From Heracleum sosnowskyi (lineage: Eukaryota; Streptophyta; Magnoliopsida; Apiales; Apiaceae), in assembly GCA_030848705.1 (NCBI GenBank), contig JAUIZM010000012.1:4590679-4654678 (forward strand): a DNA stretch of 64,000 bases. Direction: 5' to 3'. Numbering within the stretch: the stretch's first letter is position 1; each line of letters begins with the position of its first letter. This document shows, in pieces, positions 24,300 through 35,700 of the stretch. The notes below the pieces were generated by a model, which did no database searches, was not told the origin of the DNA, and worked only from the letters and a program-made list of their open reading frames with translations. A program made the translations under genes and the position numbers.

Positions 24300-25365
24300 G
24301 ACAAATAACTAACTACAGTTTGTCTGAACTCTAATGATATGAGCATGCTGTTTCAATCTTATTGAGTAGCTATTTAGAATAGTAGGTTGAGTAAATAAGA
24401 TCAAAACAAGTTGGTACATCAACTCCCAACCAATAAGGTTTTGAGAGACTTGATTACTTAAGATGTAGTAAATTCCGCAAGGTATAAATTTGACTATAAT
24501 ATGTAAAATATACCATTGCAAAGGTAAAACATATGACAATTGACAAATTCTATTCCACGCGCTGACAAGTAATAAAAGAGAAACAAACTTAAATGTATGC
24601 TATCTAACTCCATGCTACAAGTGGTGGTCGAGTTCATTAGACTAATTGTCAACATGAAAATGTAGGCCGTGCAAGTCAAGAAGTCGTCTGTAAGTCCATT
24701 ACTGCTCCAGCTGCATCATGATGAAGGCTTAGACTTGTTCAAGTTTTATTGTGGATCTCATAGAATCTATTCATAGCGATATAATATTTCAAGTAGGTTT
24801 AGGATAACTAGAGGATAGGAACGGACCCAATACTTTTACATTCTGAAATTGTTCCAAACGCATTTTTATCTTTTGAAAACGATCCATCACCATCATTAGT
24901 AACATTGACGAGTGCTTCTTTTTCAATAGCCAAAATAAAACAATTACCTAAAAATAACAGATTTCTCAATTATGTAAAGTGTGTTAAGGGTTCCTGAAAT
25001 TTTAACTAGGTCCTAGTTAAAATTTAACTTAAAATTTCTCTTAAGCCCATAAATGCAGTGGGTTCCAGGGCACCCGCACAAGACATGGGTCTTCCCTGTT
25101 AATGAACTGGCCAGAAATGAATTTATACATACAAATTTACGATATCTAACTGCATAATACAAGTAGTGGTCGAGTGTAGTTAATCAAGCAAATGATATGT
25201 ACTTTTTTGACTGCCATGCAGTTGTAGCATATATGTGACAGGTTTCGGAAGCAATGCACAAAGGCAAAAATGTAGTGACAATTAAGAGAGTCTTAAGAGT
25301 TAGTTTATTCTGTATGTAATCTTCTTTGGTTGTTGATAAAGCATAAAAATGTTTAAGACTCCAAA
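24300..25365. other. Intergenic region between RLP1 and RLP2
   Basis: Upstream of RLP1. No gene, RNA or bounded repeat is recognised. The RLP1 promoter would lie here, but no element can be assigned with confidence. Confidence 0.5.
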
Positions 25366-26843
25366 CTAGTTATAAGAATTGTTGTCGAATGTCTTGAATT
25401 GAGGGCCCTGTGGTATACTACCACCGAGGATGTTGAAAGACACATCGAAGAATTCGAGAAAATTAAGTTGTGCTGATAACTGTTGTGGGATGACTCCCGA
25501 GAGCTTGTTTTGCGAGAGGTCCAAAGATTCCAACTGCCTTAACTTTCCAAGGGATGCTGGAATTGACCCTGTGAGCTCATTGTTTGAAAGGTCAAGCATC
25601 TGGAGGGCCTCTAGGCTTCCAAAAGATTCAGGAATCTATCCTGTGAATTTGTTACTTGAAAGGTCGACAACAGTGAAGATGTTTAAAATCTTATTGTACT
25701 CCGTCTTTACACCTTTGTTTGTCAGAGTTATCAAACTCCGATATGGCCAACTCCACATCACGTTCGGGGTTCCAAAATATATCACTTTGGTTATATATAA
25801 TTCCATGTCTGGAAGAAATACTTTCATTGCACTCCAAGTCTTGATATATTCTGCAGGCAAATCACCAGTTAAGCAGTTGTGAGAGAGATCAATGATCCGC
25901 AACATTGGAAACTCTGGAAGAATTCTGTCACTTCCCATCTCACCATGAAACTTGTTGGAGTGCAGAAGTAGAACTTTCAGTTGCGGAAGGGTCCCTGACC
26001 AATTGGGGAAACTTTGCTCCATCTGGTTATCTGAGAGGTCCAAAATCTCAAGCATTTTACAATTTGGCAATGATTTTGGTATTTCCCCAGTTAACTGGTT
26101 TTGACTCAGGTCCATCACCTTCATGATGCATTCTTTTGAGGAATCATACCAGAAAAATTGTTGTCTTGAAGAATCAGGGCCTCCAAAGAATTGACAAGAA
26201 ACTGAGGAATTGGTCCACTCATGCTGTTACTCGATAAATCTAGTATTTTAAGAGACATGCCACCACAGATCATGGGTGAAATCTCTCCAGTCAGTCTGTT
26301 GTTAGCCAGAGAGTACAGAATTGTAGTTGGTGGTGGAATGGGGAGATTCCCTTGCAGCATATTGTGGCTTATGTCTACAATTCTTAAACTTTTACCTGGT
26401 AGTTCATGCAGTTCCATGGCTGTCAGGAAGTTACCAGAAAGTTGAATTGTTTCCACTTGATCACTTGCATTCCATATCCAATGTGGTATTGTACCGTGAA
26501 TATTATTTTCTTCCAGGAATAGTGCCTTTAAATAATTCTGGAATTTCAGAAAGTACGGAATCTCTCTCAAGTTACAGAAACTCAGTTCTAATATTTCAAG
26601 CTTTGGAAGACTGAAGTTAGAGTGATTAGAGTGATGGTGGTTAGGTACTGTTAAATTGTTTGGAGATAGACCGAGTCGGGTAAGATTTTTAAAGCTTAGA
26701 AATATGTCAGCCTCTACAGTACCCATTAAGTTATTACTAAAAAGAGAAAGGTGCTCAAGGTTCTTGAGTTGAGAGAATGAACCTGGAATTGGGCCAGTTA
26801 GTTTATTAAAGTCCAATATTAACTCAGTTAATTGGGTCATGTT
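25366..26843 (-). pseudogene. Receptor-like protein (RLP2), C-terminal half, truncated and broken
   Basis: LRR coding sequence collinear with RLP1, starting at the Tat insertion (LSNMTQLTELILDFNKLTG) and ending FKTFDNNSYN-stop at 25366. It therefore lacks the acidic stretch, membrane helix and tail. A small deletion shifts frame near 26125-26150 (after SGMIPQK). A CAG-to-TAG-type stop interrupts FTGQIPES near 25636. The apparent N-terminus upstream of LSNM in the same frame is LTR sequence and not RLP. The N-terminal half is at 39464-40388. Confidence 0.9.
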
Positions 26844-27672
26844 TGATAACTCCAGATCCCGATCTAGGTCCTTCCCGGCCGATCCCACGCCTGGAAGCGG
26901 TGTCGCTGCGGTTGGGACTCTGCAAAACAACACCGGAGGGGGGTTTGGACCCTGGCGGCGCCTCCGGCGTGAGAATAAGTAACGGCTTTGGAAAGGGAGA
27001 TAGGACTAGAGAAATCTAAATATGGAGGGTTGTATGTATAGTGTGTGTATAGTATAGGCTAAATGTGTAAAAGAGAATGTAACCCCTAAACCTTTCCTCC
27101 TTGGTCTATTTATAGGCCAAGGATTAGGGTTTTGGGGCTGTACCTGCAATCATGAGCGTTGAATCCTAGGTAGGTAGGACACCTGGGTGATGTTGATGGA
27201 TTGCACGTGTCCAGGTGAAGGATTGTGGCGTCGTGTGCCAGGCTCCTGCTGGCGTGTGGTTTGAATAGGAAATACTTATCCCGATCATTAGGAATCTTTA
27301 CGTGTCGTCACCAGGGGTGGCCATCAGTCATGACCTAACCACGTCATGTACCGATGTGTAGTTTTCTGTGAGTTATTGCCTTTGTCGCCAGGGATGGATT
27401 AAACTTTGGGATTGAGCTGTATTCTCATTGTGGGTTCGGATTTGTAGGTGTGTCCGGGCTCCAACTTGAGTTCGGACCTGTTGATGAACTAGGACTCCAA
27501 TATGAGTTCGGATTTGTAAGTGAGCCATGACTCCCATATGAGTTCGGATCAATAGGTGAGCCCTAACTCAAGGCATGAATCTGGACTATCCGGTGAGCCA
27601 GGACTTAAATATGAATCCGGGTTCGATAGTGGTCCGGGGACCCGTATAGGTCCGGGCTAACATAGCCTATCA
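26844..27672 (-). repeat. Tat element 3' LTR
   Basis: 829 bp. In element orientation it begins TGATAGGCTA and ends GGAGTTATCA. The adjacent polypurine tract reads ggagtggggggcaaa on the minus strand (27673-27687). Confidence 0.94.
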
Positions 27673-27760
27673 TTTGCCCCCCACTCCCTTATGCAGATTT
27701 TCTGGATGGGGGAGTATAAGCTCCTAAATAGGCAGTTTGGACGAATTTATTAGTTTGATT

Positions 27761-28310
27761 GTTGCCCCCCAACCCGGATTGTTACCAAAGGTGGCAATCC
27801 GGGGTTGAGAGATATCCTTGATTCTTTCTCTAGTCCCGAGCTGTGAAGCTTTGGGTGACTTAGAAAAAATTCCTGGCTTTATTGTTGCCCCCCAACCCGG
27901 ATTGTTACCAAGGGTGGCAATCCGGGGTTGAGAGTTATCCTTGATTCTTTCTCAAGTCCCAAGCTGTAGGGCTTTGGGTAACTTAGAAAAAATTCCTGGC
28001 TTTATTGTTGCCCCCCAACCCGGATTGTTACCAAGGGTGGCAATCCGGGGTTGAGAGTGAGCCCTGATTCTCTCTCAAGTCCAAAGCTGTAGGGCTTTGG
28101 GTAACTTAGAAAAAATTCTTGGCTTTATTGTTGCCCCCCAACCCGGATTGTTACCAAGGGTGGCAATCCGGGGTTGAGAGTGAACCCTGATTCTCTCTCT
28201 AGTCCGAAGCTGTGAAGCTTTGGGTTTCTCGGAAGAAATTCCTGGCTTGATTGTTGCCCCCCAACCCGGATTGTTATTAAAGGTAGCAATCCGGGGTTGA
28301 GAGTTGTAGT
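27761..28310. repeat. Five-copy 123-bp tandem array with hairpin units
   Basis: The marker 'gttgcccccc' begins at 27761, 27884, 28007, 28130 and 28253, exactly 123 bp apart. Each unit contains CCCGGATTG ... CAATCCGGG, an inverted pair about 13-15 bp apart that could form a strong hairpin. The array lies between the 3' LTR/polypurine tract and the antisense gene promoter. Confidence 0.95.
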
Positions 28311-28496
28311 CCGGGCTCGGATTGAATTCCGCGACACTGGAATTTGAATCGATTTCTGAGTATTTTCCCCCTTTTATTTCAAAATTATTCCACCCCGCTT
28401 TTCCTTGGAAATTGTGCTCAACCGCTGTCAGTAATTATTGTACTGTCTCTTTATTTTCCTTTTATTTTTTGTTTTTCCTTTCTCTCTTCCGCTCCA

Positions 28497-28551
28497 CCAA
28501 TCAGAGCTTGCCAGCTGTCCTTGTAGAAGTTACTTTTCATCCTTTATAAAA
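28497..28551 (+). promoter_or_regulatory. Putative promoter of the antisense extra gene
   Basis: TATAAAA at 28545-28551, with a CCAAT box at 28497-28501, followed by a pyrimidine-rich leader. A likely 5'-UTR intron (donor GTAAGT at 28675, acceptor AG at 29328-29329) places the first coding ATG at 29336, just after the splice. Inferred from motifs only. Confidence 0.5.
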
Positions 28552-29335
28552 CCTTCACTCTTCGGCTTCTTCTCTTTTTACCTTTTCCAAAACCCCTTTT
28601 TCTTCCTTGTTCGATTTCTCTCTCAGGCGAACTCCAATTTTTTCTTGTGAAGGCTCTGCATCCTCCCGCTCTTTGTAAGTTTTCCTTGCTTTGCTACTGC
28701 ATTCTCCTTCCTTTCTCTTCTTAATTTCCATTTTGCTTTATTTCGTTCTTGATTGCTCATTTTTGGATTGGGGGTTTCGAACAGTTGGGTGTATGGTCTG
28801 TGATATTTTGGTCTTGGTTTGCATTTAGAGTGTGTTCCTGTCACTTGTGGTATTTAGAACAGTTGCATGCGTTGTTTTTTGGCTGATTTGGGTTTTGTAA
28901 TTCTGGGTTTCTCGTGGTGTTCTTGGTGTTCTTGTTTTGGGCGTTTTGTAAGTTGTAGGTATCGTGGTTTTGATCTTCTATGATGCTTGTGTCATTTTGT
29001 GTTTGTGTTTTTGGCATTTATAGCTCTGAAATGGCCCGGGCTTAGTTTTGTTTTGTGAATCGGGTTTCTGTTTGATGCCAATGGAATTGTAACTTGTGCT
29101 GTGTTTGAGTCATTTTGTTTTGATGATTGTGGTTTAGATTTGTAGACGAGTTCGGGCTTGGTTTCATATATAGAGTTTATGTCCTAGTCCGGGTTTTGGT
29201 GATCATCTGGACTATCATCCTATATTTGGTTTACTGTACCTTAACAAACATTAACATGTATGAAAAATCATGTAATATTTGAAGGATAAACTGAATAAAC
29301 TAACCATAGTTAATCCGGATTCTTAATAGGTGTGT

Positions 29336-31573
29336 ATGGTTCGGATAGCGAAGCGTGCCAACAGGGTGTGTGTTCCACTTTCTGAAAGCCATAGTAGTAA
29401 TTCCTTCTTCTCTTGTACGTCCTCATCGTCATCTAGCCAAAGTCAGTATCTTGAACTTGTAGATTTAGATTGGTGTATAATGTCAACTAGCTCGGATCCC
29501 CCAGTAGTAACTCAACTGAACGAGAGGGTGTTAGCCCCTGGCCGAGGTCTTATAACTCCGTTAGGATTTTATCACGATACCGATTATATGTTTGTTAAGA
29601 AACCCTCGGACTATGACCATCATCTATATTACCAAAATCTCAATCATCATTATAACAATAACCACGGTGCTAAGGGAATTCCCGGGCCTGTAAATAAAGA
29701 GATTATGGACCGGGCTTGCGCGCAGCTTGTTGTTGGCCGAGCCCCTAACCCACTCAAAACTCCTTTTGTGGATCTTCCCCGAGAGGAAATGGATGTTGCT
29801 ATCCGGGCTGCTTTCCAACTCGGGCCAGAAATTGAATGGAGGTGGCCCGAGCCCAATGAGCACATATATGACCGGGGTGACGATGGGTATATTGGGGTTT
29901 GGTTGGAGCATCTTCGGTCCGGCTGGAATCCACAATGTCACAATTTTGTAAAGCACCTTTTTAAATATGAATATGAAATCTCAATTATGCAAGTGACCCC
30001 TAACGGGATTAAATGGGTTGTTTGGTTCTTGGCTTGCTGCGAGGAATCCGACTATATCCCCACTTTCCGACTTTTCCATCAGCTCTTCCAATTAGTCCGG
30101 TCTAACAAGAAACCTCTTTACGAGCTCCGGTTTCGTGCTAAGGAATGTGGATTTCCGTCCAATTCTGCCCAGCCTGTTATTCAGCAAAGTACCTTGAAAG
30201 GTTGGTCCGGGGAGGTTTTGATGTTGAGGGGCTGGGATCTTGGTGGCATGCCCCATATTGTTTTAGATAAGGAGGCCAAGGTATTTGAAACAGTTAAGTT
30301 AACCGGTTCAGCCTTGAGAAGAATTCGTAAGTTTTGTGGGGTTCTTGGGTTTCAATGTACCCGGGATACCTTTATGGATCATAAGAAACTCTTTGACTTA
30401 GGATGTAAGTTTGTCTTTGATTCACAATTGTGTACTTTCACTTTTTTATGGTCTGGGCTTCTTGCTAACTTTAGTTTCATTTCAGGTTTCCCCCACTACG
30501 ATCAGGAATTGGAGGATATCATGTCTTACAACACTTATTCCCTGGCTCTAAGGAAGATTTCCGGGGTTCACAATGATAAGGCGAAGAAGGTTGGTGAGGG
30601 ATCCGGTTCCAGTGTTTTGAAAGAGGGCGGGGCTGAGTCTGCTGCTCCGGTCTTAAACCACCCCGCCCCTGATGTTGAAGCTGTTGATGTGGAGACCCTT
30701 GATGTTCCTGATGACCGGACTACTAAGAAGAGGAGAATCAGTATTGGCCGGAAACCACCCTCTAAGCCCCGAGTTGTTGTGGAGAAAATCAACGCTGATG
30801 AAAAAGGTACGGGTGCTGATGGACAACCGATCATGGTTGGATCATGTGATTTGAAGAAGCTTGCCAGTTTGGCCTCTGAAATCCCCACGGATGAAGATAT
30901 TGACAAAATGAAGCGATCCGGGGTTATAGCTGTTCTCAAACGTGCTATTAGGCACTGGGGTCATGTAAGTATAGTTTTCCCTTGTAAATTTAAGTTATTA
31001 ATGTTCGTGTCGCTAACATCAGTCCGGGGTTAAAATGTTTATTCGCAGTCCGGGGCATTGATCAGTGGGGCTGCCACAGTTTTTGTTCATGAATTGGAAA
31101 CTTTGAATCAAGAGTTGAAGGAGCAAAAGGACCGGAATCAAAGTCTTGAAAATGAGTTGTCCTCTTTGAAGACGACTTATGAGAGTAAGGTTGCCGATCT
31201 AAGCTCCGAGGTTGCTAACTTAAAGGCCCAAGTCAGGAGCGCTACAGAGGAGTCCGGGGCTATGAAAGATAAATATGATGACCTGCAGGCTGAGCTTAAC
31301 AAGTCAAAGGAGGAGATAATCGCTGAGTTTCAGGAATCTGCTGCTTATGACCAAGCCATTGCTGATGCCGGTGCTCCTGAGATATTCCGGACCTTTGTTG
31401 TTGCTGAAAAGCATCTGAAGACTGATCCGGGCGCTTGCTGGGAAACTTTCATAGACCGTTTTGTTGCAGCCAAGAAAGACATTGAAGATGGCCTTGGAGA
31501 ACCCATGCCTTTTGATGGTCCGAATCCATTTGTCATTCCAGCTGGTCCGGATTCTCCCCCGCCATCAAAATGA
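29336..31573 (+). CDS. Antisense extra gene of the Tat element (predicted spliced, ~690 aa)
   Basis: Runs opposite to gag-pol. Exons 29336-30404, 30486-30964 and 31049-31573 join in frame. Intron 1 (30405-30485, 81 bp, GTAAGT...TTTCAG) is a multiple of three and open, so unspliced reading continues. Intron 2 (30965-31048, 84 bp, GTAAGT...CGCAG) contains a stop. The central part (YEYEISIMQVTPNGIKWVVW ... FRLFHQLFQLVRSN) resembles the 'putative gypsy-type transposon' domain found in extra ORFs of Tat/Grande-like elements. A basic segment (TTKKRRISIGRK) could be a nuclear signal. The C-terminus is a strong coiled coil (LETLNQELKEQKDRNQSLEN onward). Start could instead be the Met at 29480. Its role in the element life cycle is not known. 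Confidence 0.75.
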
Positions 31574-31799
31574 ACTAATCACATTCCGGAATAACCTAGT
31601 GCAACTGTGTTTGCCTTTTGGGGTTATATTCCCATGTAACTGTTACTTTTTCCGTTGACTTGTTTCTCTTAACATTGGAAGTGTTTCCGGGTTGTATGGA
31701 CAACCCGGGCTTCAATCTTTATAACCTTGCAATGTATTTTGCTTTTTCTTTCATTGCTCTCTTAAACGTTCCATGTTTGCGTGCATATTTTGAATTTGC

Positions 31800-32747
31800 A
31801 TGTGTTAGGAGCCCGGCCTCATAGCTTAGTCCGGGCCGGGATTATATATTTTTGTACTTAGGAAAATTTTCTAAGTATATGATTTCCTATAGCTGGTAAC
31901 CCTGGTCAAATTATTTGCCTATGGCTCCGAGCCAGGGTTTTTAGGTTGCTTATTGCTGGGAGCCCAGACTCATAGCTTTGTCCGGGCCGGCTTATATATT
32001 TTTGTACTTAGGAACATTTCCTAAGTTTATTGTTGCCTATGGCTGGTAACCCTGGCCTCTTTATTTGCCTATGGCTCCGGACCAGGGTTTTAGATTGCTT
32101 ATCGTTAGTAGCCCGGCCTCATATCTTAGTCTGGGCCGGCTTATATATTTTTGTACTTAGGAATATTTCCTAAGTTTGTGATTGCCTATGGCTGGTAACC
32201 CTGGTCACATTATTTGCCTATGGCTCCGAGCCAGGGTTTTTAGGTTGCTTATTGCTGGGAGCCCAGACTCATAGCTTTGTCCGGGCCGGCTTATATATTT
32301 TTGTACTTAGGAACATTTCCTAAGTTTATTGTTGCCTATGGCTGGTAACCCTGGCCTCTTTATTTGCCTATGGCTCCGGACCAGGGTTTTAGATTGCTTA
32401 TCGTTAGTAGCCCGGCCTCATATCTTAGTCCGGGCCGGCTTATATATTTTTGTACTTAGGAATATTTCCTAAGTTTGTGATTGCCCATGGCTGGTAACCC
32501 TGGCCACATTATTTGCCTATGGCTTCGAGCCAGGGTTTTGGATTGCTTATTGTTGAAAGCCCGGCCTCATAGCTTAGTCCGGGCCGGGATTATATATTTT
32601 TGTACTTAGGAATATTTCCTAAGTTTGTGATTGCCTATGGCTGGTAACCCTGGCCTCTTTATTTGCCTATGGCTCCGGACCAGGGTTTTAGATTGCTTAT
32701 TGCTGGGAGCCCAGACTCATAGCTTTGTCCGGGCCGGCTTATATATC
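31800..32747. repeat. ~150-bp tandem array (about six copies) between the antisense gene and pol
   Basis: The marker 'ggctggtaac' recurs at about 31891 (one mismatch), 32041, 32190, 32340, 32489 and 32639, spaced 149-150 bp. Alternate units share variants (cccagactcatagctttg against cccggcctcata), giving a roughly 300-bp higher-order period. Every unit carries the inverted pair tacttagga/tcctaagt and the tccgggccgg motif. Its right edge forms the end of the pol frame. Confidence 0.93.
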
Positions 32748-35700
32748 AAGATCGAGTTAGTCTGCAACCCTTCTTCATTAGCTATTTCTTCAAAATTTAT
32801 CGCTCGATGGGAGGGATTTCCGACCTCAATGGGTAGTAAAGCTTCAGTGCCGTATGCTAGTTTGAATGGGGTTTCACCAGTGCTAGTCCGGGGACTAGTC
32901 CTGTATGCCCATAACACGTTTGGCAGCTCCTCGGGCCACTTATTCTTGCTTTCCTGTAGCCTCTTCTCAATTCCTCTAAGCAAAATCCGGTTTGTGACTT
33001 CAACTTGCCCATTTCCTCTTGGGTATGCAACAGATGACTTTTTATGCTTGATTCCTCTTTCTTTCAGGTAGCCTTCGAACTCGGACCCTACAAATTGTGG
33101 CCCGTTGTCAGAAACTAGAACCTTGGGTAGACCGAACCTCATGAGTATGTTGTCCATAAACCGGATGCAATCCTGTTGGTTGATTGTTCTCATCGCCTTA
33201 GCTTCAGCCCACTTGGTCATATAATCAATTGCCACCAGCAAATATCTCAGATCACCTTTAGCCCGGGGAAAGGGACCCATGATGTCAATTCCCCAGACTG
33301 CGAATGGTATTGGAGACAGGACTAAAGAAGGTATAACCGGGCTTTGCCTTGGTACATTACTGAACAGTTGGCACTTCTTACACTTTTTCACGAAATCTAC
33401 AGCATCATTGTGTATTGTTGGCCAGTAGTAACCTTGTCTGATAATCTTGTGCGCCAGGGCTTTGGCAGCCATATGGTCACCACATATGCCTTCATGAACT
33501 TCTTCCAAACAATATGTAGCTTCCACCGGTCCAACGCACTTCAGAATTGGTGCAGAGTAAGTCCGGCGATAAAGCATTCCATCTTCCAGAAAAAACTTAG
33601 CAGCCTTGGCCTTCAACCTTTGAGCTTGGTTCTTGTCAGACGGAAGTTCTCCTTTGTCTAGATATGCGACTATGGGAGTCATCCAACTAGGCTGGTCGTC
33701 TATCTCCATTATTTCTTCCTTCTCAACCGTTGGTTTTTCCAAATCTTCAAAATAGACCGAACTATCCAATTCTGTTGAATTTTGGACTAGTTTGGATAGA
33801 ATATCGGCCTCAGTGTTATCTTCTCTACTCACTTGGATTATTTCAAATTGTGGTATCACAGCTAGGTGACCTTGAACTAGAGCTTGGTACCTTCCCAAAA
33901 TTGGGTCTTTGGCGACATAATCTCCAGTTGTTTGCTTGACCACTATTTGGGAATCGCTGAAAATCCTTAGCTTTTTCACTCTCAGGTTTCGGGCTAGGCG
34001 GAGTCCGGCTAAAATAGCTTCATACTCTGCCTGATTGTTTGTTGCTTGGAATTGAAAACCGATTGCTTGCTTTATCTTAAAACCGTCCGGGCTCTTGAGT
34101 ACAAGTCCGGCTCCCGATCTCTCGCTTGTTGATGAGCCGTCGACATGCAACATCCAGGTTTCCTGATCAGGTGTGGGCTCTTCCCCGGGTTCTGTCTCCA
34201 TTAAAGTGTGAACAGGCTCGGGAAAAGAACATTCCACAATAAAATCGGCTAGGACTTGGGCCTTGATTGATGTTCTTGGGACAAAGGTGAGGGAGAATTG
34301 GCTTAACTCAACAGCCCAGTTAACCAATCTTCCCGAGATATCAGGTTTGTGAATGATTTTCCTGAGTGGTTGATCAGTTATTACCTTAATCTCTCTCCCT
34401 TGGAAATAATGTCTCAATTTTCGAGATGCAGTGACCAAAGCGAAAGCAAATTTTTCAAGGTTCGGATAACGTATCTCAGCATCCTTGAGCACTTGGCTCA
34501 CATAGTAGACTGGTTTCTGCTGGCCTTCATGATCCCGGATTAGGGCTGCTCCCACAGCCAGGCTTCCTGCAGAGAGATAGAGGCTAAGTGGCTCTCCGGG
34601 TTCCGGTTTGGTCAAGATCGGTGGTTCGGCTAGGTATGCTTTAATTGATTCAAAAGAGCTTTGGCACTCTGGACTCCAGATAATCTCCTTTTTCTTCTGA
34701 GCTCCTTTAAGCAGTGTAAAGAAAGGTAAGCAGCGCTCAGCAAGTTTAGGGATGAACCTTCTTAAAGCCGCCAGGGACCCGGCTAGCTTCTGTATATCCT
34801 TCTGAGTCCGGGGTTCCTTCATTTCTCTTATGGCCTTGATCTTTTCCGGGTTAGCTTCAATTCCTCTTTGACTAATCATGAATCCCAAAAATTTTCCAGC
34901 CTCCACCCCGAAAGTGCATTTCTCCGGATTCAGCTTCATTTCTTGCTTCCTTAGGTTGTCAAAGCATTCCTTCAAGTCAGCAATGTGGTTCTGAACTTTG
35001 GTGGACTTAGCTATCATATCATCAACGTAGGATTCCAGGTTTCTTCCTAGCTGACTCTTGAATATTGCCACCATAGCTCTCTGGTATGTGGATCCAGCGT
35101 TCCTTAGTCCAAATGGCATGAGTTTGTAGGCATAAACAGCCCGGTGTGTGATGAATGCGGTCTTGGCTATATCAGCCGGGTTCATTTTGATTTGATTATA
35201 GCCAGAGAAGGCATCCATGAAGCTCAGCATGACATGCCCGGCTGTTGCGTCTATGAGCTGGTCGATACTTGGAAGTGGGTAAGGGTCTTTTGGACAGGCA
35301 GCATTTAGATCAGTGTAGTCCACACACATTCGCCACTTTCCATTTGGTTTCTTAACTAAGACTACGTTCGCAAGCCATTCCGGATATTTTATTTCACAAA
35401 TTATATCGGCTTGAAGAAGTTTTTCAACCTCTTCATCGATTGCCTTTTGTCTTTCTGGGGCAAAGTTTCTCCTCTTCTGCTTTACTGGCTTCTTTCTAGG
35501 GTCAACATCTAAGCTGTGCATAGCAACTGACTCCTGGAGGCCGGGCATGTCGTCCGGGCTCCAAGCAAAAACGTCTGCGTACTCCCGGAGTAACTCAGTT
35601 AACTCCTTCTTGAATACGGTGTCCAGCCCGGTTCCAATTTTAACCTTCCTCTCCGGGTTCCCTTCTTCTAATTCAATGGTTTCGAGTTCAACAGCAGCTT

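Noticed and set aside
24300..25365. Possible microRNA or small gene between RLP1 and RLP2
   Set aside because: No convincing hairpin with conserved arms and no coding signal could be seen by eye.
26844..26933. Apparent N-terminus MLFCRVPTAATPLPGVGS of the RLP2 fragment
   Set aside because: It is translation of the adjoining Tat LTR and not RLP coding sequence.
27761..28310. Regularly spaced repeats that could be taken for a CRISPR array
   Set aside because: The whole 123-bp unit is repeated, with no unique spacers, in a plant retrotransposon. It is an ordinary tandem array.
32631..33071. Plus-strand ORF of 146 codons
   Set aside because: It spans the edge of the 150-bp array and the antisense of integrase, and has no family features.
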